Shown here piece by piece: positions 32,141-41,250 of a stretch of 64,000 nucleotides of DNA. How positions within the stretch are numbered: the stretch's first letter is position 1; each line of letters starts with the position of its first letter. The notes under the pieces are model-generated. The model saw only the letters and a program-made list of their open reading frames with translations, was not told where the DNA came from and searched no databases. Origin of the DNA: Bacteroidaceae bacterium. GTDB lineage: Bacteria > Bacteroidota > Bacteroidia > Bacteroidales > Bacteroidaceae. The stretch lies in assembly GCA_024398435.1 (NCBI GenBank), contig JAKSJD010000002.1:1-64000 (forward strand), in the 5' to 3' direction. Made by a program: the position numbers and the translations under genes.

Positions 32141-33740
32141 TGTATTCCTCCGTCTTGATTACCTTTATTCCTCGCTGATAGATATCATTGATTTCGTTCA
32201 CGATTTCGTGGTATTCGCTGATTTCCCAAATGTCGCGTGCAATGAGTCCTTTCAACTGCAACTTGAGCAGAGGCATTGTCTCTTGCCAGTCGGAATCAGG
32301 ATATTCTACTTTTGCCTTTGCTGCGCAATCCTTCAAGATGTTGATTGCATCTTCTCCCACTTCAAAGTTCTTCTTGAAGTCGTCAAAGTGCTTGTATTGC
32401 TTCTTGAGAGCCTTGCGGTTTTGGTCGATATACTTCATGTTTGTCTGTGTGAGACAACTCTTTACGAGCAGTTCGCGATAGAGGCGAGTCATGATTGTAG
32501 TGTCGAGAGGCACATAGATGTCGGGCATGATTCCGCCTGCGGCATATACCGTACGATGATTCTTGAGAGTGGAGAATCGGAGTGAATCGGCAAAGTGGAT
32601 GCTGTCTGCATTTGTGAGTTCGCCACTGTCGAGACGCTTCTGAAGGTCCTTGTTGTAATCCGTGCCCTGTCCCTTCTCATAAGGCTTCTGAATGCATCGA
32701 CCTGATGGGCTGTAGTAGTGAGCAATAGTGAGTCGGACCATCGAACCATCTGGGAAGTCGATTGGGCGCTGAACGAGGCCTTTACCGAATGAGCGTCGAC
32801 CGATGACGACACCGCGGTCGTTGTCCTGAATGGCTCCCGAAACGATTTCGGATGCACTGGCAGTGTAGCTGTCGATAAGTACCACGACCTTACCTGTGCG
32901 AAGTCGGCCCTGTCCGTCGGCCTTATAGTCGTGGCGAGGCATTGCGCGTCCTTCGGTGAATACAATCATATCGCCGGCTTCGAGGAATTCGTTCGAAATC
33001 TCCACGGCAGCCGAGAGATAGCCACCGCCATTGCCCTGAAGGTCGAGCACGAGGTCGGTCATTCCCTTGTCCTTGAGCATCTTCACAGCTTCTACGAATT
33101 CGTCGTGAGTGTTCTGTGCAAAGTTGGTGATGCGGATGTAGCCTGTTGTGGCATCAATCATATATTTTGCATCGATTGAATATACAGGAATCTTATCGCG
33201 TGTGACGGTGAAATCGTGGATTCCCTTCACTCCCTGACGCATAACGCCGAGTTTTACCTTTGAGCCCTTTGGACCTCTGAGGCGTGCCTTGATGTCGTCG
33301 GTTGTGAGTTTCTGTCCTGCTATCGAACTATCGTTGACGAATACCACACGGTCGCCTGCCATGATGCCCACTTTCTCAGAAGGGCCGCCACTCACTGGCT
33401 GCACCACCACGAGTGTGTCTTCCACCATGTTGTACTGAATGCCAATGCCCTCGAAATTGCCTTTCAGCGGTTCGGTCAGTGCCTGAACTTCCTTTGCAGG
33501 GGTATAGACAGAGTGAGGGTCGAGTTCCTTCAGCATGCCCTTGATGGCATCTTCCACGAGTTTGTCTTCGTTCACTGAATCGACATAAATCTGACGGATG
33601 GCCGATTCGGCAAGTACTAGTTTGTTGATTGGGTTGTTGGCCAAAGCCTTCATCATGTTGGTGTTGGCATTGTTTTGGTTTTGTGCAATAGCTACTGAAG
33701 CCACAGCCAACGCTCCTATAATTGTAAAAATCTTTTTCAT
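32121..33740 (-). CDS. S41 family C-terminal processing peptidase
   Basis: 539 residues, exported (signal peptide to VAIAQ). Order: N-terminal helical part, PDZ domain at about 90-175 (FEGIGIQYNMVEDTLVVV, AGDRVVFVND), then the S41 catalytic core with DLQGNGGGYLSAA at 233-245, YTASASEIVSGA (Ser297) and RRSFGKGLVQ (Lys320) forming the Ser/Lys dyad, and a C-terminal helical extension. Tail-specific protease acting in the periplasm, typically trimming envelope proteins. Encoded between coaD (7-base gap) and ybeY. Confidence 0.92.
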   Translation of the reverse strand: MKKIFTIIGALAVASVAIAQNQNNANTNMMKALANNPINKLVLAESAIRQIYVDSVNEDKLVEDAIKGMLKELDPHSVYTPAKEVQALTEPLKGNFEGIGIQYNMVEDTLVVVQPVSGGPSEKVGIMAGDRVVFVNDSSIAGQKLTTDDIKARLRGPKGSKVKLGVMRQGVKGIHDFTVTRDKIPVYSIDAKYMIDATTGYIRITNFAQNTHDEFVEAVKMLKDKGMTDLVLDLQGNGGGYLSAAVEISNEFLEAGDMIVFTEGRAMPRHDYKADGQGRLRTGKVVVLIDSYTASASEIVSGAIQDNDRGVVIGRRSFGKGLVQRPIDFPDGSMVRLTIAHYYSPSGRCIQKPYEKGQGTDYNKDLQKRLDSGELTNADSIHFADSLRFSTLKNHRTVYAAGGIMPDIYVPLDTTIMTRLYRELLVKSCLTQTNMKYIDQNRKALKKQYKHFDDFKKNFEVGEDAINILKDCAAKAKVEYPDSDWQETMPLLKLQLKGLIARDIWEISEYHEIVNEINDIYQRGIKVIKTEEYNDKLSN

Positions 33741-33747
33741 TTATTTA

Positions 33748-34206
33748 TTAATCTAATGTATATGGAAGGAACCGACTTACGTCTTTTCCGTATGAAAGTA
33801 ATTCTCGGATGAGGCTTGAACTGACGGCCGAATATTCTTCATCACTGAAGAGGAGCACTGTCTCAATGCCCGAGAGTCGGCGGTTCATGTCGGCCATTTG
33901 TTTCTCGTATTCAAAGTCGATGATGCTGCGAACACCTTTTACTATGAAGCTTGCACCCACTTCCTTGGCAAAGTCGGCAGTAAGGCCATTGTAGCTCTTC
34001 ACGCTTACGGCTGGATTGTCGGCATACACTCGGTTGATGAATTCGATGCGTTTCTCGAGCGGGAACATCGTATGCTTGTTGACGTTTACTCCAATGCCTA
34101 CCACCACTTCGTCGGCAATCGCCAAGGCACGGTCGACTATTTGTTTATGGCCCATTGTGAAGGGGTCGAATGTGCCTGTAAAGAGTGCTATTTTCTTTTC
34201 TTTCAT
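33748..34206 (-). CDS. coaD: Pantetheine-phosphate adenylyltransferase
   Basis: 152 residues from the ATG at 34206 (MKEKKIALFTGTFDPFTMGH), which matches the family N-terminus; an upstream in-frame ATG at 34227 adds seven residues not seen in homologues. Transfers AMP from ATP to 4'-phosphopantetheine, the penultimate step of coenzyme A synthesis. Seen: TGTFDPFTMGH (T/HxGH nucleotidyl-transfer motif), FIVKGVRSIIDFEYEKQMADMNRRL and YSAVSSSLIREL. Confidence 0.95.
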   Translation of the reverse strand: MKEKKIALFTGTFDPFTMGHKQIVDRALAIADEVVVGIGVNVNKHTMFPLEKRIEFINRVYADNPAVSVKSYNGLTADFAKEVGASFIVKGVRSIIDFEYEKQMADMNRRLSGIETVLLFSDEEYSAVSSSLIRELLSYGKDVSRFLPYTLD

Positions 34207-34261
34207 ATTTCGAATCTTATTAGTCAACCGGTCAACGAGTCAACAAGATCCAGATGGGGGA

Positions 34262-36223
34262 CTACTCTTCACTCAGTGGAGTGTCTTCCTCTGGCTTGTC
34301 TTCTTCGAATACGAGGTTGTTGATGATGAAGTTCTGACGTTCAGGAGTGTTCTTGCCCATGTAGTATTCGAGCAATTCCTTCACCTGGTCGGTCTTGCGA
34401 AGTGTCACTTGTTCGAGGCGTATGTCAGGACCGATGAAATTGCGGAACTCATCAGGTGAAATCTCTCCCAGACCTTTGAATCGTGTGATTTCAGGGTCGG
34501 GACCTAGTGTCTGAATGGCTTTCTGGCGCTCGTCGTCGCTGTAGCAATACATTGTCACGAAGTCGCCCTTGTCCAATTTGCCATCGGCTGTGAGTTGGTT
34601 GATAACGTCTTTCTTGATGCGTTTCTTGCGGTTGCGCACTCGGAAGAGAGGTGTCTGCAAGATGTGTACATGTCCCTTGCGAACGAGTTCGGGGAAGAAC
34701 TGCAGGAAGAAGGTAATCATGAGCAGGCGGATGTGCATACCGTCGACATCGGCATCGGTTGCCACAATCACTTTGTTGTATCTCAATCCATCGATTCCGT
34801 CCTCAATGTTGAGTGCGGCTTGAAGGAGGTTGAATTCCTCGTTTTCATACACCACTTTCTTTGTAAGGCCGAATGAGTTGAGCGGTTTTCCACGAAGTGA
34901 GAACACTGCCTGTGTCTCCACATCGCGGCTCTTCGTGATACTTCCGCTTGCAGAGTCGCCCTCGGTGATGAAAATGCAGCTTTCTTCCTTTCTGTCGCCC
35001 TTCGAGTCGTTAAGGTGGATGCGGCAGTCGCGTAGTTTCTTGTTGTGGAGGTTGGCCTTCTTTGCACGTTCGCGGGCAAGTTTCGTCACTCCCGCAATGG
35101 CCTTTCGTTCCCTTTCATTGTCGGCAATCTTCTTCTGGATGGCCTCGGCAATGTCGGGATTCTTGTGGAGGTAGTTGTCCACCTCGTTCTTTATGAAGTC
35201 GCCTACAAACTTATTGACGCTGATTCCACCGTCGGGTTCCATTGTGAGCGAACCGAGCTTAATCTTTGTCTGACTTTCAAACTGTGGTTCCTGCACATTG
35301 ATTGCGATGGCAGCAATGATTCCGTAGCGAATGTCGCCAAAGTCGTAGTTCTTGTTGAAGAATTCCTTGATTGTGCGGGCGATATGTTCCTTGAACGCAC
35401 TTTGGTGGGTGCCTCCCTGTATGGTGTTTTGTCCGTTGACGAACGAATAGTATTCCTCTCCGTGCTGTCGGTCGGTATGGGTGAAGGCAATTTCGATGTC
35501 CTCGCCCTTGAGGTGGACGATAGGATAGAGAATCTCCACGTCGATGGAGTCGGTCAGCAAGTCCTTCAATCCGTTGCGCGACGTGATTCGTCGGTTGTTG
35601 TAGTAGATTTCGAGACCTGTGTTGAGGTAGGTATAGTTGCGGAGCATGGTCTCCACAAATTCCGTCTGGAACTTATAGTTGAGGAACAGGGTGTCGTCGG
35701 GTTTGAAGTAGATGAAAGTTCCGTTCTCTTCCTGAGAAGGTTCGGTAGAGTCGCTCTTGAGGATACCTCTCTCAAACTTGGCCGTTCTGACCGTTCCCTC
35801 GCGATAACTCCTCACCTCGAATTGGCTGCTGAGGGCATTCACGGCTTTTGTGCCGACACCATTGAGGCCGACACTCTTCTTGAAAGCCTTCGAGTCGTAT
35901 TTTCCTCCCGTGTTGAGCATACTGACGGCTTCGATCATCTTGCCTTGAGGAATGCCTCGACCGAAGTCGCGCACGCTGACAGCCAAGTTGTCGTGAATCT
36001 CGATTTCGATGCGTTTGCCCGCATTCATCTTGAATTCATCTATTGAGTTGTCGATAATTTCCTTGAGCAGCACATAGATACCGTCTTCCTGGTGCGAACC
36101 GTCGCCGAGGCGGCCGATGTACATACCAGGTCGGGTGCGGACATGATCCATATCGCTCAGGTGGCGTATGTTGTCGTCGGTATATTCAACTGTTGTTATC
36201 GTTTCTTTTATCTGTTCGTCCAT
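34262..36223 (-). CDS. parE: DNA topoisomerase IV subunit B
   Basis: 653 residues, the usual size of the type IV B subunit. GHKL ATPase domain with [10 protein letters not shown] near 54-63 and DFGRGIP, then [14 protein letters not shown]; transducer domain; TOPRIM domain with [13 protein letters not shown] and [15 protein letters not shown]-terminal [14 protein letters not shown]. Decatenates chromosomes together with subunit A (encoded elsewhere). GyrB is usually longer or has different C-terminal spacing, hence ParE. The gene lies in a run of housekeeping genes, 12 bases after the acetyltransferase-like gene upstream. Confidence 0.9.
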   Translation of the reverse strand: MDEQIKETITTVEYTDDNIRHLSDMDHVRTRPGMYIGRLGDGSHQEDGIYVLLKEIIDNSIDEFKMNAGKRIEIEIHDNLAVSVRDFGRGIPQGKMIEAVSMLNTGGKYDSKAFKKSVGLNGVGTKAVNALSSQFEVRSYREGTVRTAKFERGILKSDSTEPSQEENGTFIYFKPDDTLFLNYKFQTEFVETMLRNYTYLNTGLEIYYNNRRITSRNGLKDLLTDSIDVEILYPIVHLKGEDIEIAFTHTDRQHGEEYYSFVNGQNTIQGGTHQSAFKEHIARTIKEFFNKNYDFGDIRYGIIAAIAINVQEPQFESQTKIKLGSLTMEPDGGISVNKFVGDFIKNEVDNYLHKNPDIAEAIQKKIADNERERKAIAGVTKLARERAKKANLHNKKLRDCRIHLNDSKGDRKEESCIFITEGDSASGSITKSRDVETQAVFSLRGKPLNSFGLTKKVVYENEEFNLLQAALNIEDGIDGLRYNKVIVATDADVDGMHIRLLMITFFLQFFPELVRKGHVHILQTPLFRVRNRKKRIKKDVINQLTADGKLDKGDFVTMYCYSDDERQKAIQTLGPDPEITRFKGLGEISPDEFRNFIGPDIRLEQVTLRKTDQVKELLEYYMGKNTPERQNFIINNLVFEEDKPEEDTPLSEE

Positions 36224-36235
36224 TTGTAAAGTATA

Positions 36236-37366
36236 CTATATTGATTTCTTAAAGCATCTGCGGCGCTTGTGCTGACGACGCTCAAAGTAGATCCATTGCG
36301 ACTGCACCTTTTGGTTGAGTTCGAGTTCTGGATTGGTTTCAACAAACTTGTAGCCCTCACGGATGAAGATAGGCAGCAAGTCGTGGAAGAGGATTGCATT
36401 CACTCCCTTGCCCTGATATTCAGGTTTTACGGCCACGAGCATAAGGTCGAGTGTGTCGGGCTTCTGCCATTTGATAGCCTTCAGCAAGTGCCACCAACCC
36501 ATTGGGAACAACTTGCCCTTTGCCTTCTGCAATGCTTTCGAGAGCGATGGCATCGAAATTCCCACAGCTACGAGTGTTCCGTCGCTTTCCGTGATAAGGC
36601 TGACGAGTTTCAGGTCGCAGAAAGGCAGGTAAGCTTTCACATATTGGTCGATTTGCTTGTCGCTCAGTTCAGAATAGCCGAAGAGAGGCTTGAAGGCAGC
36701 ATTGATCACCTGGAATATCTGTTGGCCATACTGGCGTGCAATCTCCTTGTGGGAAGTGAATTTCTTGATTTCCAAGCCATATTTCCTCATCACTATTTCG
36801 GCAATGCGAGTCATGCGCTCTGGCACTTCCTTTGGCACCTGAATCGACATCTCCACCCAGTCGGCATCTTTCTCAAATCCGAGAGCTTCCATGTGTTGAG
36901 GATAGTAAGGGTAGTTGTAGATAGTGGCGTTAGTGCTGAGTTCGTCGAATCCCTCCACGAGCATTCCCTCTGCATCCATATCCGTAAATCCGAGAGGTCC
37001 CTGCATTTCGGTCATTCCCTTCGCCTTTCCCCAATTCTCCACAGCTTCGAGAAGGGCTTGGCTCACTTCGCGGTCGTCGATGAAGTCGATATAGCCAAAC
37101 CGAACCATCTTCTGCCCCCAAGTCGAGTTGGCCTTGTTGTTGATGATTCCGGCAATGCGGCCAACTAATTTTCCGTCCTTATAGGCAAGGAAATACACTG
37201 CTTCGCAGAATTCCATAGCTGCATTCTTGTCAGTGAACGTGTCGAGCATATCCTCATAGAGGTCGGGCACAGAGTAAGGATTGTCCTTATAGAGTTCGTA
37301 GTTGAAGCGGATGAACCGTTTAAGGTCCTTCTTGCATTCCACTTTCTTGATGATTACGTTTCCCAT
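36236..37366 (-). CDS. GNAT-fold N-acetyltransferase-like protein
   Basis: 376 residues from the ATG at 37366 (MGNVIIKKVECKKDL), chosen over the ATG ten codons upstream because it begins directly at the first conserved strand. Large two-part acyltransferase-like protein: FIRFNYELYKDNPYSVPDL, then VGRIAGIINNKAN, MQGPLGFTDMDAEGMLVEGFD, and near the C-terminus LMLVAVKPEYQGKGVNAILFHDLLPIFI, which resembles the acetyl-CoA-binding motif A of GNAT proteins. The substrate is unknown. It is widespread in Bacteroidales next to housekeeping genes. Confidence 0.75.
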   Translation of the reverse strand: MGNVIIKKVECKKDLKRFIRFNYELYKDNPYSVPDLYEDMLDTFTDKNAAMEFCEAVYFLAYKDGKLVGRIAGIINNKANSTWGQKMVRFGYIDFIDDREVSQALLEAVENWGKAKGMTEMQGPLGFTDMDAEGMLVEGFDELSTNATIYNYPYYPQHMEALGFEKDADWVEMSIQVPKEVPERMTRIAEIVMRKYGLEIKKFTSHKEIARQYGQQIFQVINAAFKPLFGYSELSDKQIDQYVKAYLPFCDLKLVSLITESDGTLVAVGISMPSLSKALQKAKGKLFPMGWWHLLKAIKWQKPDTLDLMLVAVKPEYQGKGVNAILFHDLLPIFIREGYKFVETNPELELNQKVQSQWIYFERRQHKRRRCFKKSI

Positions 37367-37624
37367 ATTTTGTTTGGCTTGCGAATAATGCATTCAGTTA
37401 CTTTTTGTTGTTCGAGCTTTGCTCGATATGCAAAGTTACAAACTTTTTCCGACATTTCGTCCCATCGTTAGTGATAATTAACAAAATATCATGCATTTTA
37501 GCTCCAAACTCCCGTGATTTTCACGTTTTCCCCCATCCGTTGCAATCAGGAAAACATTATTTTCCACCATCAGTTTTGTCATTCCTATTGCTTAAAAAGT
37601 CCAACTTCTCAGTTCTAAAATAAT

Positions 37625-37700
37625 AATTATGTACATTGCGGTAAATAATTATGTCAATATTATTAATAATTATGTACAATATTAATATTAATTATGTACA
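37625..37700. repeat. Four phased copies of AATTATGTACA
   Basis: Copies begin at 37625, 37647 (AATTATGTCA), 37668 and 37690, that is every 21-22 bases, two helical turns. GTAC in the centre is palindromic. Probably binding sites for a regulator on one face of the DNA, 190-270 bases upstream of the -7 element. Confidence 0.65.
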
Positions 37701-37894
37701 GTATTTTAGTTTTACTTCTATAGAAAACATAAAATAGTTCCATCGAAAAAAGAAAATGTTTATTGAGAATCAGCATTCCAAACATTGTGCAAGCAACCAA
37801 TTCCTTATACGACCATTTTTCCTTAATCCATTAAACATTATATAAAATGTGTAAAAAAGTTGTTGATAAGCGTTAGCGTTATTGTTTTATTTAT

Positions 37895-37902
37895 TATCTT
37901 TG
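37895..37902 (+). promoter_or_regulatory. -7 element of the metallopeptidase gene
   Basis: TATCTTTG, 36 bases before the ATG. No clear -33 element at 19-21 bases, so expression may need an activator. Confidence 0.6.
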
Positions 37903-37938
37903 CAACGAGAAAATAAATTCAGAACATGAAATGAACTT

Positions 37939-40900
37939 ATGAATATGAAGAAATTACTAACTTTTGTATTATTGGCAATCGGTGCATTATTGAATCTTGC
38001 AGAAGCCAAAAACATGTTTGTCAATGCGTCCCTCGACGATCCTGTCGACTATACAAGCTATATAAAGAACCCAAGTTTCGAGAAAAGCACGAATAATTGG
38101 GTGGTTGAGAACTTAAGCGCACAAACCAATTCTTCGTTCACAAAGAAGGCTGGCACCACTTATATGGAAAAGTGGACAAGCAAGGGTGGCAAGGTGGGCG
38201 ATGCACTGCTCGAACAAACCATCTACGACCTTCCAGTCGGAATGTACGTACTGAAAGCTGCGGCTCAAAACATACAGGAAGGCAGTTCGACAAAGCAGAA
38301 AGGTGCTTGGCTGTTTGTCAATCTCGCAACAGAGAATGTATATTCAGCCAACGACTATTCCATCACATTCGTAAATATCGAACAGGAAGTCAAAATCGGA
38401 TTCAAGGCCGAAGGTGCTACAGGCAACTGGATAGCATGCGACAACTTCCGACTCGACTATGTGGGTGGAACGCTTGAAGACTTCCAACAGGAAATGCAGA
38501 AATACATCGACAATGCTGAAACCTATGCCGCACAGAAGATGCAACAATCGATGGCTGAAACGCTGAATAACGCGATTTCATCGGCAAAAGCCGAACTTGC
38601 AAAGGGTAGCGATACATCTGGCTATCCAAAGGCTGCAACCACTCTCCGCAAGGCTACGGAGCAAGCAAAAATCTCCATTCAGGCTTACGAAGACCTTCAG
38701 GCAGCCATAGATAATGCAGTGAAGAATTATGGCGACGGTAGCCTCGAAGGAGCCGACGAATTCCTTGCTGCCATCAATCAGGCAAAGGCCGTGAATGACG
38801 ACCTCAACTCTTCACTCGAAGCATTGGCCCAGGAAATCGAGAATCTTAATAAGGCTGCATTCGCCTACTTGCTCCACAATCCATCTGGAACAGTTCCGAC
38901 AGTCGTGACCGACACCCGATTTGCACGAGGCAACACAATGGCATTCGGCCGTATGTCGTACAGTGGAGTTACTGCTTCAAACATTAAGGAAGTTGGTTTC
39001 TGCTGGAGCGAGGACAAGAACCCAACCGTTCTCGACAACCGCACTACTGAATACATCAACCACAGTGGCAAGATATTCAAGATGACTGGCTTGAAACCAG
39101 CAACCATTTATTATGCCCGTGCTTATGTCATCACAACGAAATATGCCGTTGGCTATGGTGAGCCAATCAAGATTATTACCTTGCCAAAGGCTGACATCGC
39201 TTGGTCGTACAACGGTGGCGGAGATGCTGCCACTAACAACCGCCTCATCAATGCTTGTAAAACGGCTTTCGACTACTATTGGAGCAACCTCACAAGCATT
39301 CGGGGATATCACGTGACCGTCAACTACAATTCGGGAGTGCCAACAGCCGAATGCAGTTATGGTGGATGGATGAGTGTCGGTTCAAACACTTCATACCAGG
39401 CTCCTGGTACTTTGATGCACGAGGCCAACCATGGTATCGGAGTGGGGCAGATAGACATTTGGAAGGGCGATTCTCCGCTTCGTGAAAACCGAAACAGCGG
39501 CCGCTGGATGGGCGACCGTGCCACTGAATTGCTTTCGTTCTGGGATAATGTCACACCAACTTACCTGCAAGGTGACAGCCAACACATGTGGCCTTACGGA
39601 ATCAACGGTGCCCATGAAGACGACCATACCGATGCCCTCTATTGCATCAACGGACTTCTCAACCAGGCTATCTGTGAAGACGGACTTATCCCTGTAGGTC
39701 GTTGGAATGGCGGGTTCTGCCTTCCTGCATACGTCTTCAACCATGAAGAAGGTGTCAAGTACTACATCAAGAACGAAAACGAAAAGTTCGGTCTCTACTC
39801 TTCTTATCTCACGGAAGATGCAAGCGGAAAGCTCAAATGGGTGGAAATGTCGGCTGAAGAAGCTGCTGCCAACGACAATGCTGCTTGGTACATCACCTTC
39901 ACCCCTTCGAATCAGTATTACCAGTTCCGCAATGCGGCTACAGGCAAGTATATCACATATTCTGCAGGATTCAAGACAGCCAGCAAGACGACTCCTGCCA
40001 ATAGCGAGAGCTTCCACTTGATGCGTGCAAGAATCGACACGACAATCGGATTTGGCAATGATGCAGTTGCATTCCGAGGCTATTGGATTATCAATGCTGC
40101 AGCCGGAGGAAGCAATCCTCCTACAATGACTGCTGCGGCAAACGGAAACGTAAATGCTTCGAATTTCAGTCTTGAAAACACTGCAACCAATCAGCGCTGG
40201 CTCATTCTCACACAGCAGGAAATCAATAAGTTCGAAAGTGTAGGCACAGGTGCTTATCTCGACCAGTTGAACCAGATGCTGACCAACATCCGCACTCTTG
40301 CCGAAACTCCACACGTGGAGACAACGGAAGGAAGTGATGAAACCGTTGCTGCCGCTCTTGCAGATATCGAAACTCGCAGAGACGGAACAAAGGATGCAAG
40401 TGTGCTATACGACCTTATAGAAGAAACAAAGGCTGCAGGTATCACATTCCTCAGTGGAGTGACTCCAGCATCAATGGATGCTCCATTCGATGTCACATTC
40501 CTCATGAATAATCCTGCAATCGACAACAACGAAGGGTGGTCGGAAGTGCCTACATTCAACTTCTCTTGTGCCGAATTCTATGAATCTACATTCGAATTCA
40601 TCCAGACACTCCCAGGAATGGCCAAGGGTACTTACAAACTCAAGGCTCAGGCATTCCAGCGCCCTGGCAGCTATAGTGATGTTTACAACGATTTCAGCGG
40701 TGGCACAGACAATGTGAATGCTCTCCTCTTGTGTGGTTTAAAGAACAATAAGATAAAGAACATCATGGCCGATGCTTCCGACTCGAAGCTCGGAGGCTCT
40801 GAGGCTACAGTCGGCGGAAAGTATGTTCCTAACAATATGGAGGCTGCAAGCAAGTACTTTGCCAAGGGATTGTACGAAAACGAAGTTGTAGGTGCAGTAC

Positions 40901-41175
40901 TTATCAAGAAGGGCAACCTCAAAGTGGGTATCAAGAGCACGAAGACTGCTTCTTCTTATTGGACAATCTTCGACAACTTCCGCCTCTATTATTATGGTTC
41001 GTACACAGTGGATGAAGTCGCTGCCATCAACGACATAATGGCTGATGACATCGTGACACCTACTCGCTTCAGCAATAAGGTTTACAACCTTCAGGGCATA
41101 CAGGTGGGCACAAGCATCGACGGCCTCCCTGCAGGCCTCTATATCCAGAATGGCAATAAGGTGATGGTGAAATAA
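37939..41175 (+). CDS. Large secreted multidomain HExxH metallopeptidase
   Basis: 1078 residues with a signal peptide. Order: carbohydrate-binding-like sandwich (NPSFEKSTNNWVVEN, about 37-180), helical FIVAR-like segment (about 185-310), fibronectin-like domain (about 315-410), peptidase domain with LMHEANHGIGVG (HEANH at 494-498, zinc site), ricin-like trefoil region (about 610-760, YYIKNENEKFGLYSS), a second binding-like sandwich (about 855-1040), and a C-terminal tail KVYNLQGIQVGTSIDGLPAG ending in KVMVK. Tails of this kind are frequent on secreted Prevotella proteins and resemble type IX secretion signals. HEANH differs from the HExGH of M60 mucinases. Likely a surface protease acting on glycosylated protein; the target is unknown. 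Confidence 0.75.
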   Translation: MNMKKLLTFVLLAIGALLNLAEAKNMFVNASLDDPVDYTSYIKNPSFEKSTNNWVVENLSAQTNSSFTKKAGTTYMEKWTSKGGKVGDALLEQTIYDLPVGMYVLKAAAQNIQEGSSTKQKGAWLFVNLATENVYSANDYSITFVNIEQEVKIGFKAEGATGNWIACDNFRLDYVGGTLEDFQQEMQKYIDNAETYAAQKMQQSMAETLNNAISSAKAELAKGSDTSGYPKAATTLRKATEQAKISIQAYEDLQAAIDNAVKNYGDGSLEGADEFLAAINQAKAVNDDLNSSLEALAQEIENLNKAAFAYLLHNPSGTVPTVVTDTRFARGNTMAFGRMSYSGVTASNIKEVGFCWSEDKNPTVLDNRTTEYINHSGKIFKMTGLKPATIYYARAYVITTKYAVGYGEPIKIITLPKADIAWSYNGGGDAATNNRLINACKTAFDYYWSNLTSIRGYHVTVNYNSGVPTAECSYGGWMSVGSNTSYQAPGTLMHEANHGIGVGQIDIWKGDSPLRENRNSGRWMGDRATELLSFWDNVTPTYLQGDSQHMWPYGINGAHEDDHTDALYCINGLLNQAICEDGLIPVGRWNGGFCLPAYVFNHEEGVKYYIKNENEKFGLYSSYLTEDASGKLKWVEMSAEEAAANDNAAWYITFTPSNQYYQFRNAATGKYITYSAGFKTASKTTPANSESFHLMRARIDTTIGFGNDAVAFRGYWIINAAAGGSNPPTMTAAANGNVNASNFSLENTATNQRWLILTQQEINKFESVGTGAYLDQLNQMLTNIRTLAETPHVETTEGSDETVAAALADIETRRDGTKDASVLYDLIEETKAAGITFLSGVTPASMDAPFDVTFLMNNPAIDNNEGWSEVPTFNFSCAEFYESTFEFIQTLPGMAKGTYKLKAQAFQRPGSYSDVYNDFSGGTDNVNALLLCGLKNNKIKNIMADASDSKLGGSEATVGGKYVPNNMEAASKYFAKGLYENEVVGAVLIKKGNLKVGIKSTKTASSYWTIFDNFRLYYYGSYTVDEVAAINDIMADDIVTPTRFSNKVYNLQGIQVGTSIDGLPAGLYIQNGNKVMVK

Positions 41176-41181
41176 AAGTTC

Positions 41182-41231
41182 CAAGGGTTTCTAGGGATTC
41201 CAAGGGTCTCTAGGGTCCCTAGGGCTTCTAG
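41182..41231. repeat. CTAG array 1 (about 9-base period)
   Basis: CAAG or CTAG units at 41182, 41191, 41201, 41210, 41219 and 41228, each followed by GGG and a pyrimidine-rich stretch. Begins 7 bases after the metallopeptidase stop and ends 19 bases before the U32 start. No hairpin with T-run found. Confidence 0.85.
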
Positions 41232-41250
41232 ATTTAGATAAAAAATAGAT

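Larger units (their letters stand above)
37367..37938. other. Long intergenic region before the metallopeptidase gene
   Basis: About 570 bases, AT-rich, with no gene. It holds the short upstream part of the acetyltransferase unit, the four-fold AATTATGTACA array (37625-37700), and the -7 element TATCTTTG at 37895-37902 for the metallopeptidase gene, with a leader of about 30 bases. The remainder (37400-37610) shows nothing I can interpret. Confidence 0.7.

Noticed and set aside
35045-36046. 333-residue open frame on the plus strand
   Set aside because: Antisense to parE; codon pattern is the mirror of the real gene.
39391-40314. 307-residue open frame on the minus strand
   Set aside because: It lies wholly inside the metallopeptidase gene on the opposite strand, has no family motif, and the plus frame has clear domain signatures.
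37939-41175. Assignment to the M60 mucin peptidase family
   Set aside because: M60 needs HExGH; the motif here is HEANH.
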